Source: Ipomoea triloba (taxonomy: Eukaryota > Streptophyta > Magnoliopsida > Solanales > Convolvulaceae). From it: a stretch of DNA of 64,000 bases. The position numbers and the translations under genes are program-made. Of the stretch, positions 21,598 to 32,870 are shown piece by piece (the stretch's first letter is position 1; every line of letters begins with the position of its first letter). A model generated the notes under the pieces. It searched no databases. It saw only the letters and a list, made by a program, of their open reading frames with translations, and was not told the DNA's origin. Location of the stretch: contig NC_044919.1 in NCBI RefSeq assembly GCF_003576645.1, positions 19,814,907-19,878,906 on the forward strand, written 5' to 3'.

Positions 21598-22543
21598 ACA
21601 AGACACCTGCCAGAGGCTGATCAGTTAAGACTCGGATGGGATGAGCCTGGAGGTACGGTACTAGCTTCCGGGTTGTGATCACCAGAGCGTACACCACCTT
21701 TTCCAAGGGGGTATAGCGAATCTCTGAGGCCTTTAAGGCTCGACTGACATAATAGACCGGATGTTGTATTCGCTCCTCCTCTCGGATTAACACAGAACTA
21801 ACAGCCTTTTGGGAGGCGGCTAGATAGAGGAATAACACTTCCCCTTCCTTCGGAGTAGATAGTAGTGGCGGAGTCTGTAAGTAATCTTTTAACTTGTCAA
21901 ACGACTTCTGGCATTCTTCTGTCCAGCGAAACCCTTCTCTCTTCTTCATAGCTTCGAAAAAAGGTAGGGCCCGGTCTGCTGATTTAGACAGGAACCTGTT
22001 CAAGGCCGCAAGTCGCCCCGTTAACCTTTGTAGTTCTTTCAAGGTCCCGGGAGGCTGCATATCAAGTATAGCCTTCAACTTTTCAGGGTTAGGCTCGATT
22101 CCTTTCCTGGTGACCATATAACCAAGGAACTTTCCTCCTCGTACCGCAAAGGCGCACTTTTTTGGGTTCAATCGCAGATTGTATTTTTCCATTATGGCAA
22201 AGGTAGCCGCCAAATCTCTCACGTGAGTTCCTTCATCTTTGCTTTTCACAAGCATGTCATCCACATAGGCTGCCATGGACTTTCCTAGCAGATCTCTGAA
22301 CAATCGTCCTACCATTCGGGTATAGGTGGCCCCGGCATTTTTTAGACCAAAAGGCATTACCCGGTAGCAGTACACCTCATCGGGGTTGATAAAGGCAGTC
22401 TTCTCTTCGTCAGCGGGGTGCATGAAGATTTGATGATAGCCTCGGAAAGCGTCCATGAAACTCAATAGATCACAGCCAGCCGTCTCGTCCACCAACTGAT
22501 CGATCCTTGGTAAAGGGAAAGGATCTTTCGGGCAAGCTTGATT
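21596..22543 (-). pseudogene. pol: Tat Ty3/gypsy pol, reverse transcriptase and first RNase H
   Basis: The frame enters at LNQACPKDPFPLPRIDQLVD, exactly where the piece at 29379 leaves off (VDYTDL). It includes FMDAFRGYHQI, VMPFGLKNAGATYTR, the catalytic AAYVDDMLVKS, the gypsy RNase H block (LYLAASQKAVSSVL, IQHPVYYVSRAL) and VLTDQPLAGVL. The interruption by the nested Sirevirus is between Leu and Asn codons, with five bases of the target duplicated. Apart from that and the TGA at its end, the frame is open. Confidence 0.92.
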
Positions 22544-22548
22544 AAGAT

Positions 22549-24210
22549 TGTTGGTCCCAAGGGGATGGCGTACAAGTCTAGGGGGGTGGGTGAATAGACT
22601 TGTATAAGATTTTTGCAAATCTTTTTCGACCTCTCGTGTGTATTGGACTTAGGATGTTTAGGTCCGATACCTCACAAGATGAAAACAAAGTTTTATGCGC
22701 AGCGGAAAAGTTATCCCCTTTTAATTTGCACGAGTTTGAGTTAGTTCGAGAGGTGTGGTTATATGCAGTGCAGTTCGAGAGATAGTTAGCGAGAGGTAAA
22801 AACAGAAAGTAAATGCGAGAGAGATTTTTAAGTGGTTCGGCCAACCCGCCTACGTCCACTCTTCTTCTAGAAACTCCCTAGAAGGATTGCAATAAAACTT
22901 CCCTTTTTAGTACAATATCGAGCGCTTGAGCTTTGATCACGAAGCCCGCCTCAAGCCTCAGGTTTTTCGCCCCGCTTCTTGTTACTCCACCTCTCGAGCA
23001 CTTGAGCTTTGATCACCAAGCCCTCCTCAAGCCTCAGGATCTTCACAAGACAGCTCCCAGGTTACTCCGCCTCTTCTTGCCTTCTCCAAAGCAAGGTTGT
23101 TCTGGTTGTCACAGGTTGAGTGTAACAATCTCCAATCTGACCAAAAGCTTTCGTTGGATAATCTTCCTTGTAGTGCAACTTCGGTCACCTTCTAGATGTG
23201 TAGTAGTTTAAGCTTTGTAACTCTCTCAAAACACTAAGATGTGTTTTCTCGCTGTTATGAATATCAAGTATGATATTCCAGATTAAGCACTTGCACTTTT
23301 GAACTTTTGAACTTTTGAACTAGACACCTCTTATGATAGCTTGAATTTTTCGAACATCTCTGAATTTGTGTTTTCATGTCCTTATATATGAGAGTTGAGG
23401 AATAATTCCGTTGGAGGGAAAATTATTCCGTTTGAAATCTGTCTCCCATGCCAATCATGGGACTTGCATATATTTAGCATGTTTCATGGAGTGGTGGTCT
23501 TGTAACTTGAACCTTTTGTCTTGTAATGAATATCCCATATTCCACTATCTTGAGTCCATACTTCACTTACTTCTTTTGGTAAAAGTTACTCTTTTTATAT
23601 TCCCATTGATCCTCGTTTTAGGGAATAAGACCGACCTCTGATTGGTGCATCTTCTATCCGTTGGTTGTGGAGTTCTGACGTGGCATCCACTTCCGGCTGT
23701 TCTATTTTCCCATAATACTCTGTCAGCACCTCCTTAATATTTTATCTCCATGATATTCTTTTTCTCCAAACTTAGATTACTTTATCTATGCGTGTTAACT
23801 GCCGTTCAGTTCATTGGAGAAGTGCTAGTCTATCGAGACCAAAAATTGATGTCTCGACTACTTGATGTCTCGATCTCTTGTCTCGAACTGGATTGATGTT
23901 TCAAGAGATTCCATCTCTCGAACTCTGCTTATGTCTCGAGACTTAGTTGATGTCTCGCAGACCCTTATTCCTCCAGTGATGTCTCGTGTCTTCTTCTGAT
24001 CTATCTATAAGCTTACAACACGAAACTTCTAAGATGTTCAAACAAGTTCACCTTAAGCTTAAATAACTTCCGAGTTGAGCTCAATTACCAGGTTGTATTT
24101 TCGCTCTTAGTTTACTTGTCGAACTTACATATATTTCCTATCTATCGAGACTTAGGGGATTGAACATTACATTTGGTATCATCAAAACCTATTACAGTAT
24201 GTTTCTAACA
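22549..24210 (-). repeat. 3' LTR of the nested Sirevirus (1662 bp)
   Basis: The LTR is homologous to 13233-14958 in reverse complement, with the inner edge at TTTCTAACA (24202-24210). It has the single-unit form of the internal block that is duplicated in the other LTRs. Its inner neighbour should be a PPT, but instead is AAGATCTGTGTAA (24211-24223). The same 13 bases follow the right LTR in the target gene. Confidence 0.88.
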
Positions 24211-24427
24211 AAGATCTGTGTAAGGGAATGTTTTACATGAAAAAGAACATAGCAGAAAAGTTAAAAGAAAGCAATGAACAACATAATCGAGAATGCATGT
24301 AGACGACGAGAGCTTACTGCTTGTCTGCTTTCCTCTTCTCGTTGATAGCTGCTCGTGTCTTGATGGGGTGTTTAGAGTTTACAAGATTTAGGTACTCATC
24401 CGATACATCAAGATGAAGGTACTTGAT

Positions 24428-24605
24428 GAAGGCTTCACCTATGAAATCACCTTCGATTACCCCATTGATGAAGGCTTCACCTATGAAATCACCTTCGATT
24501 ACCCCATCTATGAAGGCTTCACCTATGAAATCACCTTCGATTACCCCATCTCTCCACCATTCACCTATGAAATCACCTTCGATTACCCCATCTCTCCACC
24601 ATTCA
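24428..24605 (-). repeat. 42-nt sliding stutter, first in the nested env-position ORF
   Basis: Units align at 24428, 24470, 24512 and (by shared core) 24554. The protein reads WWRDGVIEGDFIGE twice, then AFIDGVIEGDFIGE and AFINGVIEGDFIGE. The homolog near 12770-12830 has WWKDGVIDGEFVGE only once. Confidence 0.85.
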
Positions 24606-25064
24606 ATGCATTCTTGAGGAGTGAGACCGCTGTGAGAAGATAGGTCAGTTTTGGCAATAAGACTTACTATGATTCCATTGAGATATTCTGTTGTGTCTTC
24701 TTTGAACCCTGATTTATAGTTTTTCATAAATTGCTCGTCCTTCTTCTCTTTTGCAGTTTGTTGTTCTAGCCTCTTCCTTTTTCTTTCTCGGTCTTCTTCT
24801 CTCCTCTTCTCCATTTCCATTGTACGCTGGACCCTTAGAAACTCCTGCCTCTTGGCTTCCTCCATTGCCTTGCTCATTATTTTTGGAACTTTGGAGGAGG
24901 TGCAGTGGTTAAGGGTTCACTTGCTACCCTTTTATTGCTGGCTGATGTCCCTCTTGATCCTTGATTCCCTTGATTTTCCCCCTTGTTGGCATCATCCATA
25001 CGGGAAAGGAGAGTGGACATACCTTCAAAAACCGTTTGAAGCTGGGTAGGTACTTGGTTCGACA

Positions 25065-25230
25065 GGTCATCGAGTAGGGCTTTGATTACAGGTACTTGGT
25101 TCGACAGGTCATCGAGTAGGGCTTTGATTACATCCTGTCGAAGTGACAGGTCATCGAGTAGGGCTTTGATTACATCCTGTCGAAGTTCAAGGTCATCGAG
25201 TAGGGCTTTGATTACATCCTGTCGAAGTTC
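25065..25230 (-). repeat. 42-nt sliding stutter, second in the nested env-position ORF
   Basis: GGTCATCGAG recurs at 25065, 25107, 25149 and 25191. The protein shows ELRQDVIKALLDDL, the same again, SLRQDVIKALLDDL and SNQVPVIKALLDDL. The homolog near 12265-12310 has the block once. Confidence 0.85.
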
Positions 25231-26500
25231 ACTAGAGTTCTGGAAAGCTCGAAGTTCAGCTCTTAGTTCTGCAACTTCAGCTTTTGGTCCTGCAGCTTCT
25301 GCTCGAGCTTCCGCAGCCTCATTTGCGGCTCGTCTTGCTGCATCTTCAGCCCATACTGCTTGTTCGAGAAGTTCTGCATGACTGGCTTGGGATTCACTTG
25401 TACCAGCAGCAGGCATTGATGCGTTGCGAACAACAGTGAGTATGCGCTCAATTTGAGCCATCTTCTGAGATTGATCGGCCATGAATTGGCGCATCTCACC
25501 AATGAAAGCTTCTTCGGCCTGTCGATCATAGTCAGAAGGAGGAGAAGAAGGAGTAGCACCTTTAGTCGGAGAGGACTTGGATGCTTCCAGAATTCCACCC
25601 ATGATTTGCAACTGTGAGTCCTCCTCTCGATTGTGTGTCTGAGGATCAGTAGGGACACTAGGATCAGAGCTCGAAGGTAGCTCCATATTAGGTGCTTCCC
25701 GGTTTCCACCTGAGGGATGGATCACTTCGCGCTCATCACCTCTCGAACCTGGAACCTCAGCTTCAGCAACTGGTGGGATTGGATCAGCTAAGGAAGGAAC
25801 TTCTGTATTGGATGCTTCCCGGTTTCCATCCAATTGAAGATCCTCCTCAGTGGTACCTCTCGAACCAGAGTTGGGAACTTGATCATCTACTGGAGGGATA
25901 GGATTTGAGGGAGGAGGTTGTGCATCGATAGGTGCTTCCCGGTTTCCACCATTGATGGGAACATCTTCCCCCTCAGTAACTCTCGAACCAGCAGGACCTG
26001 AAACTGTCTGCTCTCGTTGCTCATCCGGCTGCACTTCAGTCTGCTCAGGTGAATCAGGAATCACGATGGTTTCAGGAGCAGCTGGTGCACTCCACCTTTG
26101 TCTATCAACCATCCTGGCTGCAAAGGTTGATGCGGTGTCATCTGGTAGCAGGAATGGTGATGGCAGCTCCATGTAAATTGGAAAGCCTGGCAGTGTGAGC
26201 AACGGAATTTCACCCTCTCGAATTGTCTGTGCTTCGTCGGTGTCAACCGAGGGTGTGGACTCAGGAGCTGGCAGAAGTAGAACTGAGTTGGGTTCTGCCT
26301 CAAGTACTTTAGAGGTCTTGGATTCACCTCTCGAAGCTACTACCTGTTCGTCCAGAGCAGAGTCACTTACTTGGGACAAAGGGATTGCTGCCTTTGCAAT
26401 TGGATTTTCAGGATCATTTCTTGCACCCCTGAGGTTTCCCTTGGACCTCTCGTATCCTCTACATTCTGTCCCAAGGATAGAGTAGTGGCGAGCCTGAAGT

Positions 26501-26640
26501 CTTCTTGGTACTTTGCCTCTACTTCAGGATCCACTTCAGGGTCTTCTTGGTACTTTGCCTCTACTTCAGGATCCACTTCAGGCTCTTCTTGGTACTTTGC
26601 CTCTACTTCAGGATCCACTTCAGGCTCGTTCTCTTGGTCA
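26501..26640 (-). repeat. 42-nt sliding stutter, third in the nested env-position ORF
   Basis: CTTCTTGGTACTTTGCC begins at 26501, 26543 and 26585. The translation repeats PEVDPEVEAKYQE with a changing last residue. The homolog near 9385-9420 has one corresponding segment. Confidence 0.85.
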
Positions 26641-28189
26641 TCAGCAGCTATGCCCTTGCCTTTGTCAGATCGTCCAAGATTCATCTTGGACACATACATT
26701 TCATGGGCTAGGTCTTGAAGTTTATTGGCTGGGATCTCGGTAAGATTTAGCCAGTCCAAAGCAAAGATTTCCTCAGCCTCCATAACTGCTGCCTGAGCTA
26801 CCAGTTGGTTATAGAGACCTGTTCTCCAGTTGATCTATCGAAGCACTCTGGAGAGATCATCCAAGTGTAAATCTGTTTCAGCACAAGAATTCAACTGAGC
26901 AGCTACTTCTCTTTCCATCTCAATCTGTCTAGCAGATTGATCTTCCATAATATGTGCATCTTGCACAGTCTGTTCACTGATCTCTCGGCCCTGACTAGAG
27001 AGATCATCACCTGTCTCCACATCCGCTATCACTCTGGCAATAGATCCTTCGACTTGAGCAGATTCAGTGGGTGTCAACTTCACATTATGAGCACTTTGCA
27101 CTGGGCCCCTGACCACAGTGCCCTGATCATCAGCAGCAGTTACCACTGTGTTGTCTTGGACTTCAACTGCTGGAACTGCTATCTCTTGAACCACCTCTCG
27201 TGGTTCCTCAACATCTCTCTGCACTGGATCACTGATCCCAGTGCCTTCAAACTCTCGAGTCTCCTCTCGAGACATATCCACAGATTCATCAGCATCACCA
27301 GCACCATCAATATTCAGATCAACAATAATTTCACCCGAGATGGACCAGGTAGGGGGCACTCTCTCAACCTCAGCGGCCATTGTAGCTTGAGGTTCCCCCT
27401 GGGCTTGTGCCCTGTCCTCAAACGGTACTGGAATCACAGAGGGTGTCACCTCTCGAGTCTTGGTGACAGCATTTGAATTGGCTTTCTTAGCCCTTTTTGG
27501 CAAAACAACCCTCTTAATCAGTACACCCAGTTGTAGTTTGAAACTGAGTCTTGCACTTGTAGTTTTAGGAGGTTGAAGATGATGTGCGCCCAGTCCATTT
27601 GAACGTTGTTCCAGATGGCATGGAGGATTTTGAGGATGTCCAGATTTATCTCATCAGTTCCGGACACCTTGCTGAGGATGAACTTCATGATGAGGTCAGC
27701 TGCAATTGCAAACCTCTCCTTCAAATGGAACTTGCGGAGAGCAAAGGTTGCACTGGACGGAGCAGTCTCCAATCGAATTTTGTCCCAGAAGGCTTGCTTG
27801 TCTAGGCTGTAATCCGAGAGGTGCTTAACTGCCTCCTCTGATGCAGTAAAGTCGAATGTAGCCCTTAGGTCACCCACGGAGGTCGTGATGTCAATCTCAT
27901 TGAATCGGCTCTCAATCTTGCCCTTTGTGACCTTAGCATTCGCGAACCATTCGGTGAAGTCGAGGTCGTGGATGGTTTGATAATCATGAGTCATATATTT
28001 CATGAGCCCGGCCTTCTCGAACTTCTTCAGGACTTTCTCTGCTAGCTTCGGGTTCGTCGAGTAGTTGACGAAACCTTCTCTGTCAAGGATGCTCCCCGCC
28101 TTAACCTACTTGATGAGAGTTCGAATGTGGGCCAACTCTCTCTCGTAAGCATCGGAAGATGAGGTTGATGTTGATGATTTGGACGCCAT

Positions 28190-28797
28190 CATTGAAAGCT
28201 TGATGTTTTGGAGGGAATGTTTACAGTGTTTGGAATTTGGGGATTTTGGGTATTCGGTTTTGAGCTTGAATCCGGGTAAAGAAGATGGGTTTGGCTTTTA
28301 TATCTTGTGGATTTGGGTCGGATATATGGGTAGGGTTGAGAGTGTAACCCGAATTAGGATCCCGATTGATTTAAACGAATTGAAAGGTCAGAAAGACCCT
28401 TCTATAACGGTTATGTGCATATGATATGGTGATGGTATTTTTGGGAAAGAGTGTGACGGTTTAGGGCGAGAAAGTGGGATTATAAAATAAGATAACTTTA
28501 TAAGCATGCTCCCACTAAACAAGATAGCGCCCTTAAAACTTGGAAAACCGTCAGTATCCGAAGACCATGTGGCTAACATTAATTTCCAAATTAGCCGTTC
28601 CACATATATCCGTTAAATACATCAGTTTCACCTTTTGAAGGTGAACACTTGGCTGTACTAGTTTAAGGATCTTCCCCCTGAGTTATTGATCCCTAAACCT
28701 CCTTATTCCTCCGTCTTGACTTGGTTGAACCTATGGCAACATATTCAAGTGGTTAAGGATCTTCCCCCTGAGTGAATGATCCCTAACCCTCCTTATC
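28190..28797 (-). other. Leader and spacer of the nested Sirevirus up to the deletion joint
   Basis: The sequence is homologous in reverse complement to about 7000-7570. It includes the AT-rich leader of the env-position ORF and the doubled GATCTTCCCCCTGAG block. At 28797/28798 it switches abruptly into LTR sequence. No gene is visible on either strand beyond the start of the ORF. Confidence 0.75.
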
Positions 28798-29373
28798 CCT
28801 CTGATTGGTGCATCTTCTATCCGTTGGTTGTGGAGTTCTGACGTGGCATCCACTTCCGGCTGTTCTATTTTCCCATAATACTCTGTCAGCACCTCCTTAA
28901 TATTTTATCTCCATGATATTCTTTTTCTCCAAACTTAGATTACTTTATCTATGCGTGTTAACTGCCGTTCAGTTCATTGGAGAAGTGCTAGTCTATCGAG
29001 ACCAAAAATTGATGTCTCGACTACTTGATGTCTCGATCTCTTGTCTCGAACTGGATTGATGTTTCAAGAGATTGCATCTCTCGAACTCTGCTTATGTCTC
29101 GAGACTTAGTTGATGTCTCGCAGACCCTTATTTCTCCAGTGATGTCTCGTGCCTTCCTCTGATCTATCTATAAGCTTACAACACGAAACTTCTAAGATGT
29201 TCAAACAAGTTCACCTTAAGCTTAAATAAATTCCGAGTTGAGCTCAATTACCCGGTTGTATTTTCGCTCTTAGTTTACTTGTCGAACTTACATATATTTC
29301 CTATCTATCGAGACTTAGGGGATTGAACATTACATTTGGTATCATCAAAACCTATTACAGTATGTTCCTAACA
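28798..29373 (-). repeat. Truncated 5' LTR of the nested Sirevirus (576 bp)
   Basis: It aligns end to end with 23635-24210 without gaps and with about seven differences counted by eye. That is roughly 1 percent divergence, hence a young insertion. Only the TGTTAGG-side third of the LTR survives. Confidence 0.9.
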
Positions 29374-29378
29374 AAGAT

Positions 29379-30890
29379 CTGTGTAATCCACGCACATTCG
29401 CCAATCGGGAAGCTTCGGCACAAGCACTACGTTGGCAAGCCAGTCCGGGTATTTTACCTCACGGATATGCTGTGCAGCCATCAAGGTTTCCACCTCCTTC
29501 TTAACGAATTCTCGTCGGTCTGCCGAGAGGTATCTTTTTTTCTGAATTACGGGTTTGTGGTTGGGGTTGACGGCCAGTCGGTGGCAAATGACCGACCGAT
29601 CAACTCCCGGCATGTCTTCGGGGCCCCATGCAAATACCTTCTGATATTTTTGCAATTCCTGGATGATTTCTTGTTTGACTTTCTCAGCCAAACCCACTCC
29701 AATCTTTACCCGTCTCTCAGGGCGCGAAGGGTCAATCTCGATGTCTTCTAGTTCTACCGCCGGCTCGGGTCGGTCAAGATTCTTTAACTGTTCCTCCCGA
29801 CTGGTGATAGCATGAATCCTCAGGTCCTTTTTCCCAATCTCTCGGCATGACTGTAAATAACAATCCCGGGAGGCCTTCTGGTCGCACCGAGCGATTCCGA
29901 TCCCATTAGGAGTCCGGAATTTCAAATAAAGATGTTCCAGGGAGATGAGAGCACCCAGATCTTCTAATCTAGGTCGCCCTAGAATCATATTATGGGAGCA
30001 GGATAGGTTGACTACTACAAATTCCATATCTATGCTTCGAAGGTTGGGAAAGGTCCCGATTTCAACCGGCAAGCGTATGGATCCTTCTGACTCAATCGAG
30101 TCCCCGGTAAAACCGGCCAAAGGTGTTTTCACAGGTTTTAGCTTGTTACGTTGTAACCCCAATCTCTCAAACACCTCTAGATACAAGATGTTCACGCTAC
30201 TCCCTGTGTCCACTAGAACTCTTCGGACTACCGTGCCATGGACGTCCATGGCAATAACCGAAGCATCCCGATGGGGGTGTTGGCTTCGGGGTAAGTCCTC
30301 ATCGGTAAACAAAATGGGTTCTCGGCATACCTTTTTTAGACTATCGTCCCGACCGTAGATGGTCCCCACATATAGTTGCCGAGCCCAAGCTTTCCGAAAA
30401 CCAGATGAGTCCCCTCCTTCCGGTCCTCCTACTATCATGTTGATAACAGGTTTGTGCTTCCAATTAGTCTCCTCTTCCTCAGAGGCGGGTTGTTTTCCTC
30501 GATCGGAGCGCGAATCTATTTTGTCGGAGCGCGGATGCCACCTCCATTGATTAGGTGGAGGTGGGGCACCCTTCTGTATCATGGCCTCTATTTCTTTGCG
30601 CAGGTAAAAACATTCCTCCGTGGTATGTGTAGTCGATCGGTGATATCGACAGTATTTCGACGGGGTCCCTCCCGGAGGTAAGATCTCGGGCTGATCTCCA
30701 GGTTTCAGAGGTGGAGGGGGAGGTAAGGTGTCTTTTACCTCATGGGCCACGGTAAGGCGAGGGGGCGGAGCCCCCACCCTCTCAGCTCCTCGTCGAACCT
30801 CAGTGCGTCTAGGGCGCTCAGGTTCCGCTCGACTTCTGGAGTCAGCTTCTGATCGCTTAGCGCTGGATCCGGCAGCTTCTCGCTACCGTT
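29379..30890 (-). pseudogene. pol: Tat Gag C-terminus, protease and start of reverse transcriptase
   Basis: The frame contains a Cys/His-type Gag tail (KYCRYHRSTTHTTEECFYLRKEI), a long basic linker, and the protease active site VLVDTGSSVNILY near residue 190. It then has MILGRPRLEDLGA, the Tat signature MPGVDRSVICHRLAVNP and the first RT block ending WRMCVDYTDL. The nested Sirevirus begins right after. The open frame is intact from 30777 leftwards. Between 30777 and 30897 the Gag-to-Pol linker is shifted out of frame. Confidence 0.88.
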
Positions 30891-30896
30891 TTTGTC

Positions 30897-32095
30897 TCAC
30901 AGCCTCTTCCGTGTCTGCCTAACGACTGGCTCTTTGGATAGCCTCCACATATATGTCTTTGGGCGATCATTGTGAAGATCAATAAATAATTTGCCCGCTC
31001 GGAGCGACTCCATGAAAAAGGTGATAGCCACTTGCTCGTCTAACCCCTCGATAGTTTGTAACTCTTTTTGCCAGCGAGCCAAATACGTCTTCAAAGCTTC
31101 TCCCTCATCTTGATTGATTCCGCTCAAGTGGGTAAGATTGCGCTGCGGCTTGATGTTTACAGCGTAATGGGTAAGGAATCGGTCGGCTAAATCATTGAAG
31201 CACCAAATGGAACGGCCTGGCAGTGCCAAAAACCATTTTTGGGCGAGCCCCTTGAGAGTAGGGAGAAAAGCCTTGCACATAAGTGCCTCTTCCACCCCTA
31301 AGACTTGCATTTTGGCCTGATAACTGACCAGATGTTCTCGGGGATCCCCCGTCCATCGAAAGTAACATGTTCTGGGATTTTTAGGTCCGCGGGAGCCCGA
31401 TAGTCCATAATTTCATCCACGAAGGGCGAGGAGGTTAATAGATTCTCAGCGGAAGGCCTCACTTTGCCTTCAAATTGATCATGTAGGTTTTGTAGTCTTC
31501 GCTCGAAGCCTTCCATTTGACTTCGGCGGTACTTAGGTTCCGCAGGGGATTCTGCGCTACTTTCCGATATAGCAGCCTGCACCCTCCGCCAAGCCGCCGC
31601 GGCTCGACGATCCGGGACTCCGCGCAGTGGGTTTTGAAACGGATTTCCCTAGGGGTCACTTAAGCGATCCATAACGGACCGAGCTACCTCCCGACGCCTG
31701 CCGTCTTCTCGACGGGAGGCTAGGTGATCCTCCCTGTGACGCCCTTTTTGCTCAGTAACTTGAGGGTTCGCGGTCCCTTCTCCCGTTGGTCGAACGGGAT
31801 CGGTCTGATTGTTTGTGTCGAAGTTCTCAAGCCTTTATCTTTCAACCTCATTGATGACTTGAACTACAGTTTGTTCCAACTCCCCGGGTGGAGGTCGGTT
31901 ACTTATCGTACCTTGACTGGATTCCCCGGTGTGCTGGGAAGTCTGCCGGCTCAAACGCCCCCTCAAGTCTTGGCCGTTTTGTCGTTCCAGTTGTTCTCTT
32001 AAATCGACTCCGCCGGAGGGTGCTCCATTGGGATGCCCTGATATCTGTTCTCTTAAGTCTTGACTGTTAGGTCGAGTTAGTTGTTCTCTTATAAT
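30897..32095 (-). pseudogene. gag: Tat gag
   Basis: The retrotransposon Gag capsid domain is clear (ALMCKAFLPTLKGLAQKWFLALP, FNDLADRFLTHYAVN, EGEALKTYLARWQKEL). It is preceded by a Gln/Arg-rich N-terminus with repeated LREQ/LRGR-type segments out to about 32090. There are breaks: a frame shift around 31300 splitting the domain from its upstream part, TAG near 31650 and a stop near 31836. The 5' end stops abruptly at about 32095, where unrelated sequence starts. The leader and 5' LTR are therefore missing. Confidence 0.82.
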
Positions 32096-32099
32096 ATTC

Positions 32100-32870
32100 T
32101 TCTAGGATAAAAGAATCACTAGGCAAAAACATGGGATTCCCAAATTGAAAAGACGGGCAAGTTAAGGAACTGGCTTGGTAGAGTTGTGGTGAAAAAGCAG
32201 TTGTTGAATGGATCGGAGGTTGTGGTTCAAACATACTTGGTTGATATGGCTGTCATGGCTTGGGTTGAATTTCATATTTTAGCTGTTCTATCATGCCTTT
32301 GATAGAAGTAGTTTTATTGGCTTGGTATTGGAAATGAGCCTGAAGTGACTGGCCATAAGAGGGTCTTTCAAAGGGGAGTTGCTCCAACCTTTTCTCTAAC
32401 ATCTGGATTCTTGAATCAATCTTTGAGTAATACTCTCCAGATTTGTGGCTTAGATCAACAAGGTTTCTAGAGATTGTCTTAAGGGTCCGGTTCTAAGCTA
32501 TTGCATTCTCCATCTGCCAATTCAAGGTTTGCTCTATGGGTTCTTGCTCTCTTAACTGTCCTGTTGGCAACCTCTCATTTGGAACTAGTATCTTGGGAGT
32601 GTGCATAGAATTCCCTCCTCTAGGCTTTCAAAAATCACCATGGCTGGGACTGCTTGCTGGACTGGAATCTGGAACTGGACCAATGTTTGTTTTATGAGGA
32701 ATAAGAATCCTAGACTGCCACATATTGGGTAGTCTTAATTGTACTAAAAGTGATGGACCCAATATAAGATAGGCCGAATCCTTGATAGATTAGGAATAAT
32801 AAGACTAATCCTATTGAAATTACTCTGATGTCTCGTGCTGGGTCTCCTTCTTGGGCTTCATTGATCCAAT
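32100..32870 (-). pseudogene. Possible endogenous pararetrovirus or related fragment
   Basis: Minus-strand translation gives discontinuous coding-like pieces. One is a Pro/Gln/Tyr-rich segment. Another is a helical segment with NWQ.EN and AQNRTLK-like features (frame broken by stops). A third, near 32740-32870, has a hydrophobic stretch. The style resembles the capsid-proximal region of plant caulimovirid-derived sequences, but the match is weak and by eye. It abuts the truncated Tat gag directly. It could equally be a decayed retrotransposon ORF. No intact frame exists. Confidence 0.3.

Larger units (their letters stand above)
24315..28189 (-). pseudogene. Env-position ORF of the nested Sirevirus
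   Basis: The start is ATG at 28187-28189 (MASKSSTSTSSSDAYE). It is homologous to 7571-12939 in the same order: globular N-terminal region, basic linker, acidic SRG-rich middle, C-terminal coiled coil (EMEKRREEDRERKRKRLE) ending near 24315. Breaks include TAG for Gln near 28111, a deletion of about 250 bp relative to the other copy near 27510, TAG for Trp near 26835 and frame changes near 26370. An extra block of about 35 residues near 26100-26170 is absent from the other copy. Three stutters with 42-nt period disturb 24428-24605, 25065-25230 and 26501-26640. It is the only coding content left in this element. Confidence 0.72.
22549..29373 (-). mobile_element. Nested pol-less Sirevirus with TSD AAGAT
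   Basis: The termini are TGTTGGTCCC on the left and CCTAACA on the right, i.e. TGTTAGG...CCAACA in element direction. AAGAT lies at both 22544-22548 and 29374-29378. Removing the element restores the Tat RT frame. It has a complete left LTR (its 3' LTR), the env-position ORF, a doubled spacer block and only 576 bp of the right LTR. The rest of the 5' LTR, the PBS, gag and pol are absent, removed by a single deletion joining LTR to spacer at 28797/28798 with CCT-type microhomology. It entered as a full element and decayed later. Confidence 0.92.
16474..32095 (-). mobile_element. Tat-lineage Ty3/gypsy retrotransposon, 5' truncated and invaded
   Basis: Gag, protease, RT, RNase H, second RNase H and integrase run on the minus strand. 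An antisense ORF, tandem repeats and a probable 3' LTR follow. Length without the nested Sirevirus is about 8.8 kb. The left edge falls in a Tekay-like LTR. The right edge is a truncation against a possible pararetrovirus fragment, so no TSD can be matched. The element has several nonsense and frame breaks and is inactive. Confidence 0.85.

Noticed and set aside
16474..32095. Retrovirus-like host gene cluster on both strands
   Set aside because: Domain order, double RNase H and antisense ORF match a Tat retrotransposon; no host exon was found.
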